Shown here one piece after another: positions 53,712-63,041 of a DNA stretch of 64,000 bases; the stretch's first letter is position 1, and each line of letters opens with the position of its first letter. The stretch is taken from NCBI RefSeq assembly GCF_900114375.1, contig NZ_FOSV01000017.1, positions 39,425 through 103,424 on the forward strand. Direction: 5' to 3'. The translations under genes were made by a program, and so were the position numbers. Under the pieces are notes generated by a model. The model saw only the letters and a list, made by a program, of their open reading frames with translations, was not told where the DNA came from and ran no database searches. Origin of the DNA: Methylorubrum salsuginis. GTDB lineage: Bacteria > Pseudomonadota > Alphaproteobacteria > Rhizobiales > Beijerinckiaceae.

Positions 53712-54277
53712 GGGATCACCTTCGCCGCCATCGTGTCGGCCTTCGGGTCGGGGGAACGGGGCTGGCGCCGCGGGCGCTCCGCCGGGGAGCGGGGGGCGCG
53801 GGTGTCGGCAGGCGGCTCGGCGGTTTGGGCGAGGGGTGGGGCCTCGAGACCGGCGCCCTCGATCAGGGCCGATTCGGCGGCGTAGAGTCCGCGGATCACC
53901 TTGAGCGCCTCGTAGGGGCGCCCGGCATCGACGAGGCCGCTGGCCGCCTTCAGCCCGGCCAGGATCGCCGGCTCGTCGGTGGCGGCCAGGATTCCGTCCT
54001 GCAGAGTGCTGTAGACCGTGCGGGCGAGGTCGGCCTGGCCCGGCTCGATCAGCATGGTCTGGGCGGCGAAGTAGAGCTGGCGCAGCGGGGTCGTGGCCGC
54101 GTCGGGCTGAAGGACGTGGCCTTCAAGGAGGAAGGTCGCGTCGTTCATCAGCTCCAGCGAGACCTTGCGGTCGGCCCGCACCACGGCGCCGTTGATGTAG
54201 ACGCGCTCGCCCGCCCTCAGGTTGAGGTGCATGGTGCGGGCGGTGGGCCTCTCCACCTTTGCGGCGTCGCGGGGCAT
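53708..54277 (-). CDS. flbT: flagellin biosynthesis repressor FlbT
   Basis: Regulator of flagellin expression that acts on flagellin mRNA in Caulobacter, 189 aa here. MHLNLRAGERVYINGAVVRA and LRQLYFAAQTMLIEPGQAD are typical; a Pro/Arg-rich tail extends the protein beyond the usual 140 or so residues. The start at 54277 has GAGG at the right distance; a later Met at 54232 has a poorer site. Works with FlaF. Confidence 0.88.
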   Translation of the reverse strand: MPRDAAKVERPTARTMHLNLRAGERVYINGAVVRADRKVSLELMNDATFLLEGHVLQPDAATTPLRQLYFAAQTMLIEPGQADLARTVYSTLQDGILAATDEPAILAGLKAASGLVDAGRPYEALKVIRGLYAAESALIEGAGLEAPPLAQTAEPPADTRAPRSPAERPRRQPRSPDPKADTMAAKVIP

Positions 54278-54285
54278 GGCGTGCC

Positions 54286-54636
54286 TCACCGCAGCCCGTC
54301 GCGGATCGAGGCGTTCACCTCGATCAGCGCGGAAAGGCTGCGCTCGGGCGCGCTCAGGACTTCGCCGGCCTCGCGCATGGTCCAGATGCCGATCGAGACG
54401 AGATCGGAGCGCAGCCCCTCGGGCAGGCCGTTCTCGGGATCGAGCAGGTCGCGCACCAGCAGGTTCCACAGGTTCTGGACGTAGCCGACCGCCTCCGAGC
54501 GCTCGGCGACGGCCGCGGGGCCGCGCGCTTCGGCCGAGCGGAGCAGACCGATCGCCCGGTCGAAGGCCTCGCGCTCGCGCTCGCGGCCGAGATCGGGCGC
54601 ATCCTCCAAGATCTCGGAATAGGACAGGCGGTACAT
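54286..54636 (-). CDS. flaF: flagellar biosynthesis regulator FlaF
   Basis: A 116-aa helical protein required for flagellin synthesis or export in alphaproteobacteria, often opposing FlbT. It reads YRLSYSEILEDAPDLGRERE... and ends in an amphipathic region. Position between flgL and flbT is the standard order. The stop is 8 bases ahead of flbT. Confidence 0.88.
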   Translation of the reverse strand: MYRLSYSEILEDAPDLGREREREAFDRAIGLLRSAEARGPAAVAERSEAVGYVQNLWNLLVRDLLDPENGLPEGLRSDLVSIGIWTMREAGEVLSAPERSLSALIEVNASIRDGLR

Positions 54637-54683
54637 CGGGGCCGATACTCCATGAATTCGGTCGAGATGTGAACAGAAACCGT

Positions 54684-55730
54684 TTAGGAAACGTAATTGA
54701 TCAGACTCAGACGGCGCAGCTGCGAGGTCAGCCCGTAGGACATCTGGATCTGTGTCGTCAGCGCATCGACGCGAGATTTGGCTTCCACCGGATCGACGCC
54801 CTCCAGGGTGTTGATCCGGGCGGTGAACAACGCCGTCTGCTTCTCCATCCTGGCATTGGCCTCGGTGATCCGGCTCTGGCTGAGGCCGAGATCGGCCTGC
54901 ATCTGCACGAGGCCGCGGCTGGCGCTGCCGAGGAGGTCGCTCATCCGCGCCGTCGCCACCGCCTGCGCGTCGGCCGAGAAGCCCGACAGGCCGATCCCGG
55001 AGCCGATCACGTAGGCCATGGCGAGGTCGCGCAGGGGCGCCGCGTTGGCCGAGGCCGAGGTGGTCGCGGTCTCGGTCAGCGAGATCCGGCTGTCGAGGGT
55101 GCGGTTCGAGGCCCCCGAAAACCGGCTCCAGCCGTTCTCGTCGAACAGGCTTGCGTGGAGGTTGTCGAGGAAGGCCGTCATCTGGCCGGCGGTAGCGTTC
55201 GCCGTGCCCGTGGGGAAGGCGGCCGCCAGCGCGGCCTGCACCGCCGTTTTGGCGGGAGAGGCGGGGCTGCCCTCGTAGGCGGTCAGCGGCGCGGCGCCCG
55301 TATCGGTCCCGCCGAACACGAACTGGCCGCCGACGCTGGTGTTGAGGGCGGCGGTCAGGGTCGAGAGCCGGGCCGCCGAGGTCGAGGCGATCGCCGCCGC
55401 GCGCTTGTCGGCGGGCAGGCCGGTCAGTTCCTTGAGCATCGCGTCGGCGTCGGACTGGACCGCCTTGAGCGCGGTCTGGCTCGCGTCGAGCCGGAGCGAG
55501 GCCGCGCTGTTGCTCTGGGTGAGGGCCGCCAGCACCGCGCTCTGGCGGCGCAGGCCGAAGGACTCGGCGACCCCGCCGCCCAGCGTCGCGCCGATATCGG
55601 CATGGCGCAGCGTGGCGATCTCGCGGGTGGCGTCGGCGAGCTCGCCCTGGAGCCGGGCGGCGCCGGTGCGCGGCGCGTTCCACAGGTTGAGGCTGGAGAT
55701 GAAGCCGGTGGTCATCATGGCTGTCTTCAC
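54684..55730 (-). CDS. flgL: flagellar hook-associated protein 3
   Basis: Junction protein between hook and filament, 348 aa. Flagellin-like N- and C-terminal helices (QSNSAASLRLDASQTALKAV ... DALTTQIQMSYGLTSQLRRL) with a variable middle. The GTG at 55730 overlaps the flgK stop as GTGA; an ATG at 55718 is another possible start. Confidence 0.9.
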   Translation of the reverse strand: MKTAMMTTGFISSLNLWNAPRTGAARLQGELADATREIATLRHADIGATLGGGVAESFGLRRQSAVLAALTQSNSAASLRLDASQTALKAVQSDADAMLKELTGLPADKRAAAIASTSAARLSTLTAALNTSVGGQFVFGGTDTGAAPLTAYEGSPASPAKTAVQAALAAAFPTGTANATAGQMTAFLDNLHASLFDENGWSRFSGASNRTLDSRISLTETATTSASANAAPLRDLAMAYVIGSGIGLSGFSADAQAVATARMSDLLGSASRGLVQMQADLGLSQSRITEANARMEKQTALFTARINTLEGVDPVEAKSRVDALTTQIQMSYGLTSQLRRLSLINYVS

Positions 55731-57196
55731 CGCACCACGTCGAGGAGGGTCTTGAGGAGGTCGTTGATGACCGAGATGACCTTGGCGGAGGCCGTGTAGG
55801 AGCGCTCCAGCTGGAGCGTCAGGGCGGTCTCGTCGTCACCGTTCACGCCCGCGACGTTCGACAGCGCCTCGTTGGCCCTCGACAGCAGCGTCTTCTGGTA
55901 GGAGGCCGTCTCCGAGGCGTCCTTGCGCTGGCCCTCGATCCAGCCCGCCGCATTCGCGGCGAAGTCGGCGAGGCTGAGCGCGGTGCCGAGCCCGAGACCC
56001 GGATCGAAGCTCTGGGTGGCGGTGAGGTTCGAGACCAGGGTGCGCAGACGCCCGGCGTAAGCGGCGTCGGTTCCGGCGGCGAGGTCGCGGTAATCGGTGC
56101 CGTTCATGCCGCCCGTGCGCAGCAGCGGCAGCTGGCCGCCCTGGCTCGGATCGACCGCGGCGTTGACCCGGATCCGCGCGGCGAGGCCGAGGCGGCCGGC
56201 GGCGGTGCCGTCGGGCAGCGTGGCGCTGCCGCCGGCGGTGAACAGGCCGGCGCGCGGGCCGCTGTCGACGCCGAGGGCGTCGGTCTCGGCGAAGGCGTCG
56301 ATCAGGCCGCCCGCCATCGTATCGAGCTGCGCCTCGTAGGCCGGGGCGACGGTGTCGCGGAAGGCCGCGAGGCCGGCGAGCCGGCCCGAGGCGAGCGGCA
56401 TCGGCGAATTGGGTCCGGTGACCTGCACGTTGTCGATCACGACCACCCCGCCCACGGTGCCGGCGGCGAAGGGGGTGGTCGGGGTGAAGCGCACGGAGCG
56501 CGCCCCGCGGTCGAAGAGCGGCACGCCGCTGTCGGTGTAGAGGGCGACGTCGCCGCCCTCGCGGGCGACCGCGGTGACGCCGATCTCGGCCGAGAGGGCG
56601 GTCAGCACGCGGTCGCGGTCGTCGAGGGCGTCGGTGGCGTCGGCGCCCGTGGCGAGGCCGCGCGTCACCGCGGCATTGGCGCGGTCGAACTGGCCGAGCA
56701 GATCGTTGATGCGGGCGACCGAGGCGGCCATGCCGGCATCGGCCTCGGCGCGGGCGGCATGGACCGCGTTCGACGCGTCGTTGAGGCTGCCGGCCAGCGC
56801 CTTGGCGGCCTCGACCGCGGCGCGGGCGAGATCGGTCGAATCCGGCTGGTTGGCGGCGGCCTGGAGCGCGGCCTCGAAGCCGGCGAAGCGGGCGGCGGGC
56901 GAAGTCGCGTCCTCGGTGTCGCCGACGGTGCGCGACAGCGTCGTAAGGCCGTTGAGCAGGGCGTCGCCGTAACCGGCCGACGAACTCGCCGACAGGGTAC
57001 GGGCGTAGAGCGCCGCGTCGGTGGCGCGGGTGATGTTCACCACCGCGCCGCCGCTGCCAGTCGCCACCAGCGCGGCGATCTTGCGCGAATAGCCGGGATC
57101 GCTCGCCCCCGCGACGTTGCGCGCCGAGACCGCGATCTGGTTCGAGGAGGCGGCGAGCGAGGCGCGCGCCGTGTTGAGCGCGAGGGAGAGACCCAT
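55727..57196 (-). CDS. flgK: flagellar hook-associated protein 1
   Basis: Hook-filament junction protein, 489 aa. Opening MGLSLALNTARASLAASSNQ and end LQLERSYTASAKVISVINDL are typical of FlgK. GTGA overlap with flgL. A hairpin lies between it and flgE. Confidence 0.92.
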   Translation of the reverse strand: MGLSLALNTARASLAASSNQIAVSARNVAGASDPGYSRKIAALVATGSGGAVVNITRATDAALYARTLSASSSAGYGDALLNGLTTLSRTVGDTEDATSPAARFAGFEAALQAAANQPDSTDLARAAVEAAKALAGSLNDASNAVHAARAEADAGMAASVARINDLLGQFDRANAAVTRGLATGADATDALDDRDRVLTALSAEIGVTAVAREGGDVALYTDSGVPLFDRGARSVRFTPTTPFAAGTVGGVVVIDNVQVTGPNSPMPLASGRLAGLAAFRDTVAPAYEAQLDTMAGGLIDAFAETDALGVDSGPRAGLFTAGGSATLPDGTAAGRLGLAARIRVNAAVDPSQGGQLPLLRTGGMNGTDYRDLAAGTDAAYAGRLRTLVSNLTATQSFDPGLGLGTALSLADFAANAAGWIEGQRKDASETASYQKTLLSRANEALSNVAGVNGDDETALTLQLERSYTASAKVISVINDLLKTLLDVVR

Positions 57197-57228
57197 CGTC
57201 CGTGTCCAGCAGGTTCTTCGACAAGGCG

Positions 57229-57257
57229 GGCGCGCCGCGGGTCTCCGGCGGCGCGCC
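57229..57257. terminator. GC hairpin between flgE and flgK
   Basis: GGCGCGCCGC at 57229-57238 pairs perfectly with 57248-57257 around a 9-base loop. No U-run follows on the flgE transcript, so partial termination or mRNA stabilization downstream of the highly made hook protein are both possible. Confidence 0.4.
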
Positions 57258-57322
57258 TGTTTTCGGTTGCCTCGATGGCGCGACGCCGGGTCTCGGCGAT
57301 GGCGGCTTCGAGCGGAAGCGCC

Positions 57323-58516
57323 TCAGCGCTTCAGGTTCATCAGGGTTTCGAGCATCTCGTTGCCGGTCATGAACACCTTGGAATTGGCGGTGTAGACCGT
57401 CTGCGACTCGATCATCGTGGTCAGCTCGGTGCTGACATCGACGTTCGACTGCTCCAGCGCCCGCGACTTGATCGCGCCGCGGCCGTTCTCCCCGGCGAAG
57501 CCCACCTGGATGTCGCCGGAATCGTTGGAGGGGATGAAGACGTTGCCGGCCCGCGGGCTCAGGTTGTCCGGGCTCGCGACGTTGGCGAGCGGCACCTTGA
57601 AGGCGGCCTTGCGGGTGCCGTCGGCGAAGGTCGCGTAGACCGTGCCGTCGCTGCCGAAGGCCGTGCCGGTCACGGCGGTCGGGGCCGAGCCGTCGGCGGT
57701 GCCCGACAGCGCGGTGTTGCCCGACAGCTGGGTCATCGCCGACAGGTCGATCGTCATCGCGCGGCCGTTGGGGACGGTCAGCGTGGCCGAGCCGCCGCTG
57801 GCCACCTTGCCGTTGGCGTCGAAGGTGAGCGTCGTCGAGGCGAGCGTCGTTCCCGGGGCGGCCTGGTCGGCGAAGCTCACCGTCCACGTCGTGGCGCCGG
57901 TCTTCGTCATGGTGACGTCGAGGATCTTGGCCTGGCCGACATTGTCGAAGACCTTGAGCGAGCTCTTCTTCGAGACGGCACCGGTCGAGACCGGGGTCTC
58001 GAAGGAAAGATTGCCGTCGATGGTGCCGTTGAGCGTCGGGCGCGCCTGCTGGCCGAGGCTCGACACGTTGATCGGCTGCAGATCGGCGATGCCGTTGAGC
58101 ACGGGGTTGGGCTCGCCGTTGGCGAGGCTGTAGCCCTGCAGGGTGAAGCCGCCCGCGTTGACGAGGTTGCCGGTCGGGCCGTCGACCACGAAGTTGCCGG
58201 CCCGCGTCAGGAACGGGGCACCGCCCGCGTCCTTCACCACGAAGAAGCCGTTGCCGCTGATGGCGAGGTCGCTGTCGGAGGTGGTGGAGGCGATCGGGCC
58301 GTCCTGGCCGACCGAGCGGCGGATCGTGGTCTCGACCGCACCCGAATTGTAGTCGCCGACCGCGTTGGATTCCACGAGCAGCGACGAGAATTCCGTCGAT
58401 GTGCGCTTGTAGCCGGTGGTGCTGGCGTTCTGGATGTTCTCGGCCACGGTCGAAATACGGTTCGACTGGGCATTCATCCCGGAGACGCCGGTGCGGAGCA
58501 CGCCGATGAGACTCAT
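57323..58516 (-). CDS. flgE: flagellar hook protein FlgE
   Basis: Hook subunit of 397 aa. Start at 58516 gives SLIGVLRTGVSGMNAQSNRI, the flagellar rod-hook N-terminal helix; ISGNGFFVV and C-terminal TVYTANSKVFMTGNEMLETL follow. An upstream in-frame Met lies too far from the family start. RBS AGG precedes it. Confidence 0.93.
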   Translation of the reverse strand: MSLIGVLRTGVSGMNAQSNRISTVAENIQNASTTGYKRTSTEFSSLLVESNAVGDYNSGAVETTIRRSVGQDGPIASTTSDSDLAISGNGFFVVKDAGGAPFLTRAGNFVVDGPTGNLVNAGGFTLQGYSLANGEPNPVLNGIADLQPINVSSLGQQARPTLNGTIDGNLSFETPVSTGAVSKKSSLKVFDNVGQAKILDVTMTKTGATTWTVSFADQAAPGTTLASTTLTFDANGKVASGGSATLTVPNGRAMTIDLSAMTQLSGNTALSGTADGSAPTAVTGTAFGSDGTVYATFADGTRKAAFKVPLANVASPDNLSPRAGNVFIPSNDSGDIQVGFAGENGRGAIKSRALEQSNVDVSTELTTMIESQTVYTANSKVFMTGNEMLETLMNLKR

Positions 58517-58607
58517 GAGGAGACCTCGTTGATTGTCGAATTGGGGCGCAGTGGACACGCGGTCGCTTGCGCGGGGCTGAGACGGAGGGTGGGAGACGGT
58601 TCGGCGC

Positions 58608-59945
58608 TCATCCCCGCAGGGATTGGGCGAGTTCGAGGAAGGCGTCGCGGCTCGGGGCCTGTCCGGGCTCCTGGCGCATCGCCTCGTAGATGCGCGGCAC
58701 CAGGGTGATGGCCTGATCGAGCTCGGGGTCGGTGCCGGCGCGGTAGCCGCCCATGAGGCGCAGGTCCCGCGTCTCCTCGAAGCGGGCCATCATGCTCTTG
58801 AGCTTGCGCACCAGTTCGCGCTGGTCGCCGGTCCAGACCTCGCCGGCCAGCCGCGAGATCGAGCCGAGCAGGTCGATCGCCGGATAGCGGCCCTGCTCGG
58901 CGATGGCCCGGTCGAGGACGACGTGGCCGTCGAGCGTGCCGCGGATCGAGTCGGCCACCGGATCGTTGTGGTCGTCGCCATCGACCAGCACCGAGAAGAT
59001 GCCGGTGATGGTCCCCGCGCCCTCGGCGCCGGGCCCCGCCCGCTCCAGCAGGCGCGGCAAGTCCGAAAAGACGCTCGGCGGGTAGCCGCGGGCCACCGCC
59101 GGCTCGCCGGCCGCGAGCGCCACGTCACGGGCGGCGTGGGCGTAGCGGGTCACCGAATCGACGATGAGCAGCACCGACTCGCCGCGGTCGCGGAAGGATT
59201 CGGCCACCGCCAGCGCCACCTTCGGGGCCTGGCGCCGCATCATCGGGCTCTCGTCGCCGGTGGAGACGACGATGACGGCGCGCTCCCGCGCGGCGGCGAT
59301 CGGGCCCTCGAGGAACTCGCGCACCTCGCGCCCGCGCTCGCCCACCAAAGCCACCACGACGCTGTCGAAGCCTTGCGCGCCGGCGAGCATGGCCAGCAGC
59401 GTCGACTTGCCGACGCCGGAGCCGGCGAAGATGCCGATGCGCTGGCCGGCGCAGAGCGGCGTGAACAGGTCCATCGCCCGGACCCCGGTCGGCAGGGGCT
59501 TGCGCACCCGGGCGCGGGTCATGGCGGCGGGCGGGTCGGCATCCAGGGGTACGTCGGCCGCCCCCTCTTGCAGGGGGCCGAGGCCGTCGGCAGGGCGCCC
59601 CAGCGCGTCGATGACGCGGCCCTTCCAGGCGGGGGAGGGGCGAAGCCGGGCCGGGCCGATGCGGTGGGCGCGGGCGCCGATGCCGACATCGATCCGGCTC
59701 TCGAACGGCTTCACCGTCGCGCCGCTGCCGTCGATGCGCACCACCTCGCCGATCTGAGTGCGGCCGTCGGCGGTGAAGCCCATGCGGTCGCCGAGCCGCA
59801 CGAAGGCGGAGACGCCGCCGACGCGGGCGGCGCTCGCGGTGATCTCGCGCACCGGCCCGCCGACCCGCATCACGGCGAGGTCGCGGCGGCCGGCCTCCAT
59901 GGCGCGCGCCAGGCGCTCGATGGCGTTCGTCTTCGGCTCGGCCAT
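58608..59945 (-). CDS. fliI: flagellum-specific ATP synthase FliI
   Basis: Hexameric ATPase that energizes flagellar protein export, 445 aa. Walker A GIFAGSGVGKSTLLAML, VVVALVGERGREVREFLEGP, Walker B SVLLIVDSVTRYAHA and DDHNDPVADSIRGTLDGHVV are intact. It lies 4 bases after flgF. Confidence 0.94.
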   Translation of the reverse strand: MAEPKTNAIERLARAMEAGRRDLAVMRVGGPVREITASAARVGGVSAFVRLGDRMGFTADGRTQIGEVVRIDGSGATVKPFESRIDVGIGARAHRIGPARLRPSPAWKGRVIDALGRPADGLGPLQEGAADVPLDADPPAAMTRARVRKPLPTGVRAMDLFTPLCAGQRIGIFAGSGVGKSTLLAMLAGAQGFDSVVVALVGERGREVREFLEGPIAAARERAVIVVSTGDESPMMRRQAPKVALAVAESFRDRGESVLLIVDSVTRYAHAARDVALAAGEPAVARGYPPSVFSDLPRLLERAGPGAEGAGTITGIFSVLVDGDDHNDPVADSIRGTLDGHVVLDRAIAEQGRYPAIDLLGSISRLAGEVWTGDQRELVRKLKSMMARFEETRDLRLMGGYRAGTDPELDQAITLVPRIYEAMRQEPGQAPSRDAFLELAQSLRG

Positions 59946-59949
59946 CGGA

Positions 59950-60675
59950 TCAGCCCTGCGGCCCCAGCGTCTTGATCGCTTCGGAGAGCGTGTTTTCCGA
60001 TTGCGAGGTCTGGGTCGCGGCGCTCTCGAAGGCGCGCTGGATCGCGATGAGCCGCGTCATCTCCATGATCGGATTGACGTTGGCGCCCTCGACATAGCCC
60101 TGAGCGATGCCGAGGCGGGTGAAGTCCTGTACGGCGCGGGCCGGAAGGCTCGACGACACCGTGTTGTCGGTCGCGCGCGAGAGCGCCGCCTTCGGATCGA
60201 TCGTGAACAGGCCGATGGCGCCGACCTGCTGGCGGTTCTGGTAGATGCTGCCGTCGCGCCCGATCGTCGGCGGGCCGGCCTGCGGGTCGAGGGTGACCGG
60301 GCCGCCGCCGGGATCGACGATCGCCTTGCCGGTCAGCGTGCGCAGCTGCCCGTTGGCATCCATCGTGAGGCGCCCGTCGCGGGTATAGAGCGTTCCCTTC
60401 GGGCCCGTGACGCCGAACCACGCATCGCCCTGCACCGCCAGATCGAGGGGCGAGTCGGTCTTGGTGGTCGGGCCGGCGACCCGCGAGATCGTGTTGGTGC
60501 CGGGGCCGACGAAGGCGACCTCGCCGCGGGTCGAGCGGCCGAGCAGTTCGGAGAACTTGATCTCCTCGGCGCGGTAGCCCGCCGTCGCCATGTTGGCGAC
60601 GTTGTTGGCGGTGGTGGTCAGCCGCTTCTCCAGCGCGATTTGGCTGGAGAGCGAGACGTAGAGGCTCGGCTGCAT
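59950..60675 (-). CDS. flgF: flagellar basal-body rod protein FlgF
   Basis: Proximal rod protein, 241 aa. Rod signatures TANNVANMATAGYRAEEIKF at the start and NPIMEMTRLIAIQRAFES near the end. Next to fliI on the same strand. FlgBCG are not in the window. Confidence 0.92.
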   Translation of the reverse strand: MQPSLYVSLSSQIALEKRLTTTANNVANMATAGYRAEEIKFSELLGRSTRGEVAFVGPGTNTISRVAGPTTKTDSPLDLAVQGDAWFGVTGPKGTLYTRDGRLTMDANGQLRTLTGKAIVDPGGGPVTLDPQAGPPTIGRDGSIYQNRQQVGAIGLFTIDPKAALSRATDNTVSSSLPARAVQDFTRLGIAQGYVEGANVNPIMEMTRLIAIQRAFESAATQTSQSENTLSEAIKTLGPQG

Positions 60676-60684
60676 CGGTCTGCC

Positions 60685-61908
60685 TCAGGAGAACAGCGCC
60701 AGCACGGGCGCGCTCTGAGTGTTGTTCTGCGAATCCCAGATCGCCGCGAAGCGCCGCACGAAGGCGTCGAGCTTGGCGGGGTCCTGGAAGCTCGGGATGT
60801 CGATCTTGGAGGAGATCAGCCGCACCCGCCGGGCCAGCGCCTCGCTGGTGGCCGCGCCGCTGGTGGCGGGCAGGCCGATCACCGTGTTGGCGACTTGGCT
60901 CAGTGCCGGATCGCCCAGGATGTCGTAGGCGCTGCTGATCGTGGGCGCCTTGCGGGCGAAATAGAGGGCGAGGCGCACGCCCGTGTCCTCGACACCCGCC
61001 TCGCTCTCCAACGCCTGGCGCAGATAGGCGTCGGTGACGGTGCGGGCCGAGGCGTCGGGGCCGAGGCCGGTGCCGAAGCCGACATTGACCGCGACCTTGT
61101 CCTCGCCCGTCAGCGGGACGTTCCGGATCGACAGGGTGCGGGCCTTGCCGCCCGCATAGACGGTCACGTCGGCGTTCCGGCCGGTACCGCCCACCGCGCC
61201 GTCCGCACCGAGGCTGTCATAGGCGGTGGTCTCGAAGAACAGGGAATTGCCCACGCCCACGCCGACCTGGACCTTGCCCTTGAGGCCGGTCTCGCCCGTG
61301 ATCTCGTCCTCGCCCGAGGCGGTGATCTGCGCGTTGATCGCCTTCGCGATCTCCTCGGCGGTGACCTTCGTGACATCGGCGGCGAGGCCGGCGAGCGTCT
61401 CGGCGTTCAGCGTCACCGTGACCGACTTCGTGGTGGTCGCGTCGATCCGGGATTCGATGAGGAAGCGGGCCTCGTTCGCACCGCTGAAATCCGTGGTCGC
61501 GGCGAGCGCGGCGGGGGCGGTGATGCCGGCCCGTCCCCCGGCCTTGCCGAAGCTCTCCGGGTCGGTGCCCGCGGCCGAGACGGTGGCGGCGAAGTTGAAG
61601 GCGCGGGCGAAGGCGACGTAGCGCTCGTCCGCCAGCCGGTTGGCGAAGCTCGCGGCGCTGCCCGTGCCCTCCGTCAGGACCTTGCGCATGAAGGCCTTGG
61701 CGTAGGTCATGTCCTCCAGGCCGTAGGCCTTCATGGCATAGGTGTAGAGGCGCCGGTCCGCCATCAGGTCGTCGACCGTCTTCACCTTGCTGATATTCGC
61801 CTCGTAATAGGCGGTCTCGCGCGCGAGCGCCGGGTCGGCCGCCTTCCGCTTGAGGGAGGCGCTGAGGTCCTTGGCGATCAGCCGGTAGCTCGTGAGGGTG
61901 TCGGTCAC
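60685..61908 (-). CDS. DUF1217 flagellar protein with large internal insertion
   Basis: A 407-aa protein (GTG start). Residues 1 to about 110 and about 290 to 407 form a DUF1217 fold, including LRQALESEAGVEDTGVRLAL and KAPTISSAYDILGDPALSQV near the C-terminus. Between them about 175 residues are inserted; TVTLNAETLAGLAADVTKV and AEEIAKAINAQI resemble the Flagellin_IN motif. Without this, the family is about 250 aa. Flagellar gene order puts it beside flgF. Confidence 0.75.
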   Translation of the reverse strand: MTDTLTSYRLIAKDLSASLKRKAADPALARETAYYEANISKVKTVDDLMADRRLYTYAMKAYGLEDMTYAKAFMRKVLTEGTGSAASFANRLADERYVAFARAFNFAATVSAAGTDPESFGKAGGRAGITAPAALAATTDFSGANEARFLIESRIDATTTKSVTVTLNAETLAGLAADVTKVTAEEIAKAINAQITASGEDEITGETGLKGKVQVGVGVGNSLFFETTAYDSLGADGAVGGTGRNADVTVYAGGKARTLSIRNVPLTGEDKVAVNVGFGTGLGPDASARTVTDAYLRQALESEAGVEDTGVRLALYFARKAPTISSAYDILGDPALSQVANTVIGLPATSGAATSEALARRVRLISSKIDIPSFQDPAKLDAFVRRFAAIWDSQNNTQSAPVLALFS

Positions 61909-62026
61909 GGGCGGACTTTCAAGCAGGATGCCGGGGCGACCCCGGTCGTCCGCGGGCCTTGCTGCATCGTCGGCTCTAGCGGGGGACGCTTGTCCCAGGC
62001 TTGTCCGGCGAGGGGGCTAGCGCGGT

Positions 62027-62620
62027 TCACAGCGTCTGCGGCCCGATGATCGTCTCGGTGGTGATCACCACCCAGCCGGCGCCGGTGCGGCGGATCGACA
62101 GGACACGGCCGGCGCCGGGCAGCATGCTGCCGAGCACCACCTGCCGCTGGCCGTCCGGCCCTTCGAGGGTCGCGACCCCGTCGGCGACCCGGCGCAGGGC
62201 GTAGCCGCCCGGCGACGGGGCGGCCGGACGCTCCACCGGGCCGGCGGCGGCCGGAGCCGCCGCGATCTGGACGGGCGCCGGCCTATCGGGCAGCGAGCCG
62301 GTGGTGACGGGATCGAGGTCGGCGCTGGCGAGGCGCCCGTCGGCCACCGTCTTCTTCCAGGCGAAGGGGAGGGCGATCTCGGGGAGCACGGCGCGCACGT
62401 CGTAGGCGCGCTCACCCGTGGCGATGCCGTAGCCGGCAAATCCGCTGACCGTGAAGGCGAGGAGCACGAGGCCGGCGAGCAGCCCCCGCTCCACCGCCGC
62501 CTCGCGGGCGCGCCGGGCGGCGATCAGGCTGGCGAAGGACCGTTCCGCGGGCGGGGCGACCGGCCGGGCCGTGGGCCGGGCCATCGTGCGGGGGGCGGGT
62601 CGCCGGGTCTGTGTGGTCAT
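62027..62620 (-). CDS. hypothetical membrane-anchored protein of the flagellar cluster
   Basis: A 197-aa protein. An Ala/Arg-rich N-terminus leads to one membrane helix (GLLAGLVLLAFTVSGFAGYG), a Pro/Ala-rich linker, and a C-terminal beta-rich region beginning YALRRVADGVATLEGPDGQR and ending GWVVITTETIIGPQTL. The last part resembles small beta-domains of type IV pilus or secretion PilP-like proteins. Not assigned. It is the first gene of the flagellar run on this strand. Confidence 0.6.
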   Translation of the reverse strand: MTTQTRRPAPRTMARPTARPVAPPAERSFASLIAARRAREAAVERGLLAGLVLLAFTVSGFAGYGIATGERAYDVRAVLPEIALPFAWKKTVADGRLASADLDPVTTGSLPDRPAPVQIAAAPAAAGPVERPAAPSPGGYALRRVADGVATLEGPDGQRQVVLGSMLPGAGRVLSIRRTGAGWVVITTETIIGPQTL

Positions 62621-62771
62621 GTCCGTCTCGCCGGCCGGCGCCCGCGAACGCGGGATCGTACCGGTTCACGAACCGTGAACGGACATGGTTACCGAAGTCT
62701 TAACACCTCCTCCCTCGGTGACAGGCGGGCGGACGCCTGTATAACCGCCGCGACGGGAGCCCGAGACGACG

Positions 62772-63041
62772 ATGGCCGAGACGAAGGACGGGGCTCCGGT
62801 GGAACGCGCGGGCAAGCGCCACCGCGTCGTCCAGCAGGGCCGCATCGTGCTCGGCCCCGAGCGGCTGGTGGGCTGCGTGGTCCGCGACCTGTCCCGCACC
62901 GGGGCCAAGCTCCGGGTCGATCCGGAGGTCGCCCTGCCCGAGACCTTTTCCCTCGTCATTGCCGCCCACGACCTGCGCACGCTGACGGTGCGCCTGCGCT
63001 GGCGCCGGGGGGATTTCGCGGGCGTGACGTTCGAGGGATGA
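62772..63041 (+). CDS. PilZ-domain protein
   Basis: An 89-aa single-domain protein. RAGKR at the N-terminus fits the RxxxR arm and RDLSRTGAKL fits DxSxxG of c-di-GMP-binding PilZ domains. Located by flagellar genes and a flagellin gene, it might act as a motility brake or other c-di-GMP effector. It has no partner domain. Confidence 0.8.
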   Translation: MAETKDGAPVERAGKRHRVVQQGRIVLGPERLVGCVVRDLSRTGAKLRVDPEVALPETFSLVIAAHDLRTLTVRLRWRRGDFAGVTFEG

